From Actinomycetota bacterium (GTDB lineage: Bacteria > Actinomycetota > Actinomycetes > Streptosporangiales > Streptosporangiaceae), in contig DPMS01000784.1 of NCBI GenBank assembly GCA_003541285.1, positions 151-10,649 on the forward strand: DNA of 10,499 bases, given 5' to 3'. Each line of letters starts with the position of its first letter. The first letter of the stretch is position 1. Shown here in pieces: positions 6,113 to 10,499 of the stretch. The notes under the pieces are model-generated. The model did not search any database, was not told where the DNA came from, and was given only the letters and a program-made list of their open reading frames with translations. The position numbers were made by a program, and so were the translations under genes.

Positions 6113-6199
6113 CCACCGGAGGTCAACCTCGCCGAGCACCGGATCCGCCGAAAACAAGTCCTCGGCGGGCTCACGCACGAATACCAGATCGCCGCCTGA
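6113..6199 (+). pseudogene. C-terminal tail of a transposase/integrase
   Basis: The frame ending in TGA at 6197-6199 encodes P-P-E-V-N-L-A-E-H-R-I-R-R-K-Q-V-L-G-G-L, then T-H-E-Y-Q-I-A-A. The pattern R-R-(K/R)-x-V-L-G-G-L-x-x-E-Y-x-x-A-A is, from memory, a common end of actinobacterial rve-type transposases or integrase-like proteins. No catalytic DDE domain is visible upstream. Likely the footprint of a lost mobile element; the family assignment is tentative. Confidence 0.4.
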
Positions 6200-6250
6200 C
6201 GACCCGCCCTGCTGCGAGAAGAAGCACGTCACCGCCATGGTCGTGTAGTC

Positions 6251-6265
6251 GAGCCTGACAGGCTC
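6251..6265. repeat. 15-base palindrome within a longer inverted repeat
   Basis: GAGCCTG-A-CAGGCTC is a perfect inverted repeat with a single-base centre. The CTGACA inside it (6255-6260) also pairs with TGTCAG at 6290-6295, giving an alternative longer hairpin. It lies in the gene-poor stretch 6200-6366, downstream of vapC on the minus strand, so it could act as a terminator for that pair or be a mobile-element end. Nothing else was recognised in that stretch. Confidence 0.45.
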
Positions 6266-6366
6266 CGGTGTCCGGCCGTCCGGCGGCGGTGTCAGTCCCA
6301 GCGGTGCGTGTTACGGCCGTCGAGCGAGCCGACCGGCTTGGGGATGGGCATCGGCGGCTCCAGGGT

Positions 6367-6774
6367 TCAGGGCGTGGGCTGGAGGATCTCGATGGGGCAC
6401 TGGGGTCCGGTTGCCCTGGCGAGACGGCAGTCGCCGGTGAGCAGGGTGGCGTGCATTGCTTCGGCGAGTGCCACGTAGGCCGCGTCGTAGATGGTGAGGT
6501 TATCCCGTAGTTCCCAGCACCGGGGGAGCAGTGGGCGGTGCGGTGCCCGCCGGGCGGGTAGCGCGGCGAGGTCGTCCAGTGCCAGACCGGCGCGCCGGGC
6601 ATCAAGGGCGCCGGCCTTCATCCGCCGCCAGAGCACCGACGCAACCTCCAGATCAGCGAGTTCCGGAAAGGCCACATGCTCACCGCGCAGCCGAGCGCGA
6701 GCCTGGTCCCGGTCGGTGCCGTCATCAGCCAGTGCGACGACCAGGACGCTCGCATCAGCGACGATCACGGTCAT
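6367..6774 (-). CDS. vapC: VapC-type PIN-domain toxin
   Basis: A 135-residue PIN-domain ribonuclease of usual VapC length; such toxins cleave RNA with metal-binding acidic residues. The acidic set is visible: D7 in V-A-D-A-S, an E in the A-D-L-E-V-A-S-V-L-W helix, D in I-Y-D-A-A-Y-V-A-L-A-E, and D in L-L-T-G-D-C-R-L-A. The frame is open to 6816, but homology starts at M-T-V-I-V-A-D, so ATG 6774 is chosen. Its first 20 bases overlap the end of the vapB frame, indicating coupled translation. The toxin looks intact; activity and target cannot be inferred. Confidence 0.85.
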   Translation of the reverse strand: MTVIVADASVLVVALADDGTDRDQARARLRGEHVAFPELADLEVASVLWRRMKAGALDARRAGLALDDLAALPARRAPHRPLLPRCWELRDNLTIYDAAYVALAEAMHATLLTGDCRLARATGPQCPIEILQPTP

Positions 6775-7030
6775 CTCGAATCGCGGCCACGGCTTCCTTG
6801 AGCGGGACCGATCCACCGGATCGTCCGCCCGCGCGGTCGAGGATCTCCTCCATCGTCGGCTGGTCTGCCTCCTCGATCAGCCGGGCTCGCAGGTATTCCT
6901 GCAGGGACTGGTGGGCTGCGGCTGCCCGCTGGCGCAGGATGAGTTCTGCATCCTGTCCAGGAAGCCAGCCCGCTCCGGGGCCACTACCCGAGGCGGGAGC
7001 ACCCGTATTGCTCCACGATCCAGACGGCAC
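6755..7030 (-). CDS. vapB: VapB-type antitoxin, N-terminus atypical or lost
   Basis: The C-terminal ~65 residues match VapB antitoxins paired with this VapC type: L-R-Q-R-A-A-A-A-H-Q-S-L-Q-E-Y-L, then E-E-I-L-D-R-A-G-G-R and a charged end D-D-R-D-R-R. Antitoxins of this kind normally begin with a DNA-binding ribbon-helix-helix strand such as I-R-N-V-P. Here the sequence before it is G/A/S/P-rich and not recognisable. The only plausible in-frame start I found near the domain is GTG 7030, giving 91 residues; the frame is open to 7528. Either the first strand has been replaced by rearrangement, or the start is non-standard. The toxin-binding part seems kept while DNA binding and autoregulation may be lost (inference). 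Confidence 0.6.
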   Translation of the reverse strand: MPSGSWSNTGAPASGSGPGAGWLPGQDAELILRQRAAAAHQSLQEYLRARLIEEADQPTMEEILDRAGGRSGGSVPLKEAVAAIRDDRDRR

Positions 7031-7148
7031 CAGCCGCCCGGCAACGCCGCACGACTGGCGGCATGACCGGACGGCCGCAGCGCGGCCTATCTGCGGGACG
7101 AGCGCCTGGGTGTGACGAAACGCCTCGGGAGCGTGCAGAGTGGGGATC

Positions 7149-7289
7149 GTGACCGATTTGGGCGGGAAGAAGATATGGGGCAGGCCGGATGGCCGATCCT
7201 GGCAGCGCGAACTGGTGTGGACCTTCGTGTTCATCGTGATGTTGGGCTCGCTGCTGGTGCTCGCCGACCGCGCCTGGCCGGTTGCGTAA
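7149..7289 (+). CDS. 46-residue one-pass membrane peptide
   Basis: A short frame from GTG 7149 to TAA 7287-7289. A charged, Trp-containing N-terminus (K-K-I-W-G-R-P-D, then W-Q-R-E-L) is followed by a strongly hydrophobic segment at residues ~22-39 (L-V-W-T-F-V-F-I-V-M-L-G-S-L-L-V-L-A) and a D-R-A-W-P-V-A tail. It looks like a one-pass membrane peptide, N-terminus probably inside. GTGGGG-like purines just precede the start (TGGGG at 7141-7145). No family recognised. A zinc-finger ORF follows in the same frame three bases after the stop. Small phage or integrative-element genes often look like this (inference). Confidence 0.45.
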   Translation: MTDLGGKKIWGRPDGRSWQRELVWTFVFIVMLGSLLVLADRAWPVA

Positions 7290-7292
7290 CGA

Positions 7293-7460
7293 CTGACCGC
7301 CAACGAGTCCACGCACTGCTCGAAGGGCCACCCGTTCACGCTGCTGAACACGCGCCGCGTGGTTCGGTCCGAGCGCCGCATCGAGCGTCGCTGCCTGACG
7401 TGCGAGCGCGAGAAGGGCCGCGAGCGCCGGTCCCTCGTGAAGGTGCTCGACCGCCTCTGA
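7293..7460 (+). CDS. 55-residue zinc-finger peptide, phage/HNH-associated type
   Basis: In the same frame as the preceding membrane peptide, 55 codons end at TGA 7458-7460. They encode T-H-C-S-K-G-H-P-F-T-L-L-N-T, then R-R-C-L-T-C-E-R-E-K and a basic tail. The C-x2-G-H ... C-x2-C arrangement is a zinc-binding pattern common in small phage and HNH-associated proteins of actinobacteria. No ATG or GTG lies between the upstream TAA and the first Cys, so translation would need CTG 7293 or another non-standard start. Otherwise the gene has lost its start. The motif spacing looks conserved, so it is a real gene or a recent relic; function unknown. Confidence 0.45.
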   Translation: MTANESTHCSKGHPFTLLNTRRVVRSERRIERRCLTCEREKGRERRSLVKVLDRL

Positions 7461-7579
7461 ACTCCGCCTGGGGCCGGGAGGGTTCGCTTGCTGGCCCTAC
7501 GGTCACCCGGCCCCGAGTGGGTCACCAACCCAAGTCACGCGAGACCCCGACCCGCGCGGCGACGGCTGGGTCGCGCCTC

Positions 7580-7585
7580 TATGGT
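7580..7585 (+). promoter_or_regulatory. possible -10 element for a leaderless VOC-protein mRNA
   Basis: TATGGT at 7580-7585 sits so that transcription could begin at the ATG at 7592. This would give a leaderless mRNA, a common arrangement in actinobacteria. GGTGGA at 7583-7588 is too close to the start for a good Shine-Dalgarno. No clear -35 box is seen, so this is a weak call. Confidence 0.25.
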
Positions 7586-7591
7586 GGACCG

Positions 7592-8026
7592 ATGGCGTCG
7601 GTCAAGCAGATCCAAGTCACCTTCGACTGCGCAGAACCTGAGCGCGTCGCCCGTTTCTGGTGCGAGGTATTGGGGTACGTCGTACCGCCGCCACCGGAGG
7701 GGTTTGCCACTTGGGGCGATTTCGATCGCTCGCTGCCGCCTGAGCATCAGGGTTCATGGTTCGCATGCGTTGATCCCTCAGGTGTGGGCCCGCGACTGTT
7801 CTTCCAGCGCGTTCCCGAAGGCAAGGTCGTCAAGAATCGGCTGCATCTTGACGTGCGGGTCGGCACCGGGCTCGTCGGTGAAGAACGCGTGGCCGCCCTG
7901 GAGGCCGAATGCGCACGACTGGTCGCGCTCGGCGCGGTACGCGTGCGGCTACTGCCTGCCGATGACGACAACGAGTCGTGCCTCGTGATGCAGGACATCG
8001 AGGGCAACGAGTTCTGTCTCGACTGA
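7592..8026 (+). CDS. VOC / glyoxalase-like domain protein
   Basis: A 144-residue vicinal-oxygen-chelate fold protein of the glyoxalase-like (Glyoxalase_6) type. It opens with V-T-F-D-C-A-E-P-E-R-V-A-R-F-W and L-G-Y-V-V. It has L-F-F-Q-R-V-P-E-G-K and K-N-R-L-H-L-D-V mid-protein, and ends with Q-D-I-E-G-N-E-F-C-L-D. The H-L-D and the E of G-N-E-F are the usual metal-ligand positions of the fold. The frame is open to 7112, but that upstream part lacks homology and overlaps the small ORFs in another frame, so ATG 7592 is chosen. Relatives include metalloenzymes and resistance proteins; in this subfamily the substrate is usually unknown. It stands alone between remnants and a minus-strand gene. 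Intact and probably functional. Confidence 0.85.
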   Translation: MASVKQIQVTFDCAEPERVARFWCEVLGYVVPPPPEGFATWGDFDRSLPPEHQGSWFACVDPSGVGPRLFFQRVPEGKVVKNRLHLDVRVGTGLVGEERVAALEAECARLVALGAVRVRLLPADDDNESCLVMQDIEGNEFCLD

Positions 8027-8166
8027 GTGGCCGCGAATGTGTCCTCGTCACGCTTCGCGTCGATCCGGCGGTGGCAGCGTCGCGGCCTTGTCGTCGATGT
8101 CGACCGGTGCACCCGCCGCGTCACGGCATCCCCAGGCCCTCCGCCGGGCCCGCAGCAAGGGATTCG

Positions 8167-8379
8167 TCAGCGAATCGACAGGCTCGGACGCAGGGGGGCG
8201 CTGGACAACCAGTCCCGGTTCATGCGCAGGGCGTCGTTTATGCCATGGCGAACGGCGAGCCCAATCACCCAGCAGATCGCCCAGATCGAGACGAGGGCCA
8301 AGACGGCGAAGTAGAGCACGGCTTCCACGCCCGGGACCGTAAGGCCCACGTCGGCCCGGGACCTCAATCCGCGTCCCAC
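8167..8379 (-). CDS. small membrane protein, hypothetical
   Basis: A 70-residue frame with one membrane span at ~20-43 (A-V-L-Y-F-A-V-L-A-L-V-S-I-W-A-I-C-W, then V-I-G-L-A-V). It is followed by R-H-G-I-N-D-A-L-R-M-N-R-D-W-L and a basic end. The hydrophobic core followed by a polar helix argues for a real gene, not a shadow. GTG 8379 gives the longest form; GTG 8328 would start just before the membrane span. Neither has a strong Shine-Dalgarno. No family with known function recognised. It lies 89 bases downstream of the rifampin phosphotransferase gene on the same strand and might share its transcript. The stretch 8027-8166 holds nothing recognised. Confidence 0.5.
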   Translation of the reverse strand: MGRGLRSRADVGLTVPGVEAVLYFAVLALVSIWAICWVIGLAVRHGINDALRMNRDWLSSAPLRPSLSIR

Positions 8380-8468
8380 TCGCGGCAGATCCGGATGCCG
8401 GGCAGGTCAGTGCCGTTTGGAAAATATGTGCTTGGCAGGGCAGACGGGCCTTCTCGGTGAGTGGTCAG

Positions 8469-10499
8469 TCAAGGCAGAATCTCGACGTACCCGTCGTTTC
8501 CGTGCACGCGGATCCGCTGCCCATCGGGAATCAGCCGGGTGGCGTCTACCACACCGACGACAGCCGGCAGGCCGTACTCCCGTGCGATCACTGCGCCGTG
8601 TGTCATCAATCCTCCGACCTCCGTCACCAGGCCTGTGATGTCGACGAAGAGGGGCGTCCAGGCCGGGTCCGTGTGGGCCGTGACGAGGATGTCACCCGGT
8701 TCGAGATCAGCCTGGGCCATGTCCAGGATGATGCGGGCGCGCCCTTCGATGGTCCCGGCGGAGACCGGTAGGCCGATCAGGGCGCCGGCCGGCACGTCGT
8801 CGCGCCGGTACGCCCCGGCGATGGCCTCGCCATCCGATGTCAGCACCCGGGGCGGCGTGAGCGCGTGGTACGACCGGAACGCGTCCTTGCGCTGCTGGAT
8901 TAGCTTGTCATCCACCTGGTTCGAGCGCACGACGTTGTGGAGCTCGCCGAACGTGAGGTAGAAGACGTCCTCCTTTTCGGGGAGCACGTTGGCCTGCACG
9001 AGGCGTTCGGCCTCTTCCAGCAGGGCCTGCTTGTAGACGAAGTAGCGGCTGACGATGCCGTACTTCGGGTACTCCCGGTAGCCGATGAAGGTCCGGACCC
9101 GGTCGATCATCCGCTTGGTCTGGTTGGCCTTGTGCTCCCCGTCCGGCAGGGCCCGCAGGTGTTCGAGCACCTCCTGCGCCTTCTTCTGCGCCTCCTGCCG
9201 TCCTTGCTCGAAGCGCCGCTTGGCGGCGCCCGGCTCGAAGTTCCTGACGTTGTCGAGGATCACGGGCACGAGCGTGGTGGGGCGTTCGCGCCAACGCGGC
9301 CTCGTGAGGTCGATCTCGCCGACGCAGCGCATGCCGTACCGGTCGAGGTAGGCCTCGATGGCGTCGCGCGCTTCGGTCCCGCCCGCGAACTTCGGCAGCT
9401 CGTCCAGGAAGCCGTCGTCCTCGGCGCCCTGCAGGAACGCCACCACCTGCGGATGCGGGCGGATCACGTCCGCGACGTCGAGCAGCGCCAGTCCCATCTC
9501 CGACGTGACGTTGCCGGGGGCGGACAGCGTGAGCGTGTCGGCCGCGTTCTTCTCGCCCAGCCATTCCTGCAGCTGGTCGTTGAGCCACCAGGTGGCCTCC
9601 ATCCCCGCCATGATCGCCTGCATGCTCAATGGATCACTGAGGACTCGCTTGTGCTCCTGGAATGCCTCCAGCAGGAAGTCGAACAGCGCCGGCCCGGTCT
9701 TTGTCCGGATGCCGCGCCGCAGGGCGGCGATGGACGCCTGGCTGCGCTCGATCAGCTCGGTGGCGATGGCCGGATCGGTCTCGATCGGGGCGGACGCGCC
9801 GCGGACCGGTGGCCCACCGGGACCCCCGTCGGGGAGCGCCGGGATGAAGTCGCCGCGGTCGATGACGGTCTCCAGCGCGTCCCTGATCAGCGGATCGCCC
9901 CTCCCCACGACGTCCAGGAGGCTGGCGCGGCTCGCGGGCGAGGCCAGGCGCCGGGTGACGTCGACGAACGGCCTCCCGCCGGCCTCGTGCATCGGCGCCA
10001 TGGCCGTCAGCTGCCACACGGACAGCCCCAGTGGCTTCATGGGGTCGGTCATCATCTGCTGATGACCAACGGAGACGTAGACGTGGTTCTCCCGGTCACG
10101 GGCCGCGGGGATGGGGAACAGCGTGGTGATTGGCCGGCTCTGCACGATCTGGAAGTCCTCGCCGGCCAGGCACCATTCGATGTCCTGCGGGCGGCCGAAA
10201 TGCGCTTCGATCCGCCGCCCGAGCTGCACGAGCCGCACGACCTGCGCATCCGTCAGCGCCGGCTGCTCCTGCCGCTGCGGGCCGATCGCCACTTCCTGCG
10301 TCCCGCCAGCCGGCAGGGCGTGAACGGCACGCTGTCTGGCGGCGACCGTCTCGGTGACGACCTCGCCGTCGCGCACCTTGAAGACGTCCGGGTTCACCAG
10401 GCCGGAAACCAGGGCCTCGCCGAGGCCGAAGCTGGCGTCCACGGTGGCGACCTTCCGGTTGCCCGTGACGGGGTCGGCCGTGAACACGATGCCGGCCGC
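8469..10499 (-). CDS. rph: rifamycin-inactivating phosphotransferase, N-terminus beyond window
   Basis: C-terminal 676 residues of a protein related to PEP synthase that phosphorylates rifamycins at the ansa-bridge hydroxyl using ATP (products AMP and Pi). The full family length is about 860-870, so roughly 190 residues are missing past the right edge. Visible parts, in fragment numbering: the end of the ATP-grasp domain (1 to ~130, with I-E-W-C-L and Q-I-V-Q-S-R-P-I), the rifamycin-binding domain (~135-560, with S-V-G-H-Q-Q-M-M-T-D-P-M-K-P-L-G-L), and the swivelling phosphohistidine domain (~575-676). The catalytic His is in G-G-L-M-T-H-G-A-V-I-A-R-E-Y-G, at residue 634 (codon 8598-8600). 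No frameshift is seen. Many such genes are induced through a rifamycin-associated element upstream of the start, which would be outside this window. Gives rifamycin resistance; identification is strong. Confidence 0.93.
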   Translation of the reverse strand, partial: AAGIVFTADPVTGNRKVATVDASFGLGEALVSGLVNPDVFKVRDGEVVTETVAARQRAVHALPAGGTQEVAIGPQRQEQPALTDAQVVRLVQLGRRIEAHFGRPQDIEWCLAGEDFQIVQSRPITTLFPIPAARDRENHVYVSVGHQQMMTDPMKPLGLSVWQLTAMAPMHEAGGRPFVDVTRRLASPASRASLLDVVGRGDPLIRDALETVIDRGDFIPALPDGGPGGPPVRGASAPIETDPAIATELIERSQASIAALRRGIRTKTGPALFDFLLEAFQEHKRVLSDPLSMQAIMAGMEATWWLNDQLQEWLGEKNAADTLTLSAPGNVTSEMGLALLDVADVIRPHPQVVAFLQGAEDDGFLDELPKFAGGTEARDAIEAYLDRYGMRCVGEIDLTRPRWRERPTTLVPVILDNVRNFEPGAAKRRFEQGRQEAQKKAQEVLEHLRALPDGEHKANQTKRMIDRVRTFIGYREYPKYGIVSRYFVYKQALLEEAERLVQANVLPEKEDVFYLTFGELHNVVRSNQVDDKLIQQRKDAFRSYHALTPPRVLTSDGEAIAGAYRRDDVPAGALIGLPVSAGTIEGRARIILDMAQADLEPGDILVTAHTDPAWTPLFVDITGLVTEVGGLMTHGAVIAREYGLPAVVGVVDATRLIPDGQRIRVHGNDGYVEILP

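Noticed and set aside
7112..7591. N-terminal 160-residue extension of the VOC protein
   Set aside because: The extension has no homology, overlaps the two small ORFs in another frame, and VOC proteins of this type start at the ATG at 7592.
9358..10062. 234-codon + strand frame opposite rph
   Set aside because: Antisense shadow of the strongly conserved phosphotransferase, Ser/Pro/Arg-rich and without motifs.
1..10499. tRNA genes, rRNA genes or a CRISPR array
   Set aside because: Scanned by eye for T-loop-like sequences and for regularly spaced repeats on both strands; none convincing.

Overview
The window is high-GC DNA with frequent GTG starts, G-rich Shine-Dalgarno sites and actinobacterial-type proteins: a rifampin phosphotransferase, VapBC, and HepT/MntA pieces. 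The best reading is chromosomal DNA of an actinomycete (Streptomyces / Streptosporangiales / Frankia-like). Genus cannot be read from the sequence.

Region 1 (1-5178, all + strand) is a compact six-gene run. It holds the end of a DUF35 zinc-ribbon/OB-fold protein, a discrete acyl carrier protein (ACP), a CocE/NonD-family alpha/beta hydrolase, a phosphotransacetylase-family acyltransferase, an acetate/propionate-type kinase, and a holo-ACP synthase. The last four are nearly contiguous: gaps of 25 and 7 bases, then a 4-base overlap. The set has an internal logic. The kinase can turn a free carboxylic acid into an acyl phosphate, and the phosphotransacetylase homologue can move that acyl group to a thiol. 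The holo-ACP synthase arms the ACP. The DUF35 protein is the usual partner of a thiolase/HMG-CoA-synthase-like condensing enzyme, expected just upstream of the window. The phosphotransacetylase homologue lacks a conserved family arginine, so its acyl acceptor or donor may not be the usual acetyl/CoA pair. This is the best candidate for an undescribed system: a kinase/phosphotransferase route for loading an acid onto CoA or a dedicated ACP for condensation.

Region 2 (about 5179-7590) is a gene graveyard. It contains the end of a histidine kinase ATPase domain fused tail-to-tail with the start of a HepT toxin, and an orphan MntA-type nucleotidyltransferase antitoxin. It also contains the C-terminal tail of a transposase/integrase, a VapBC pair whose VapB has an unusual N-terminus, and two short phage-like ORFs in one frame (a one-pass membrane peptide and a zinc-finger peptide).

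Region 3 (7592-8379) has an intact VOC/glyoxalase-like protein on + and a small membrane protein on -.

Region 4 (8469 to the right edge, - strand) is the C-terminal ~676 residues of a rifamycin-inactivating phosphotransferase. It includes the substrate-binding and phosphohistidine domains with the catalytic histidine; its start lies beyond the window.

No tRNA, rRNA or CRISPR array was seen.
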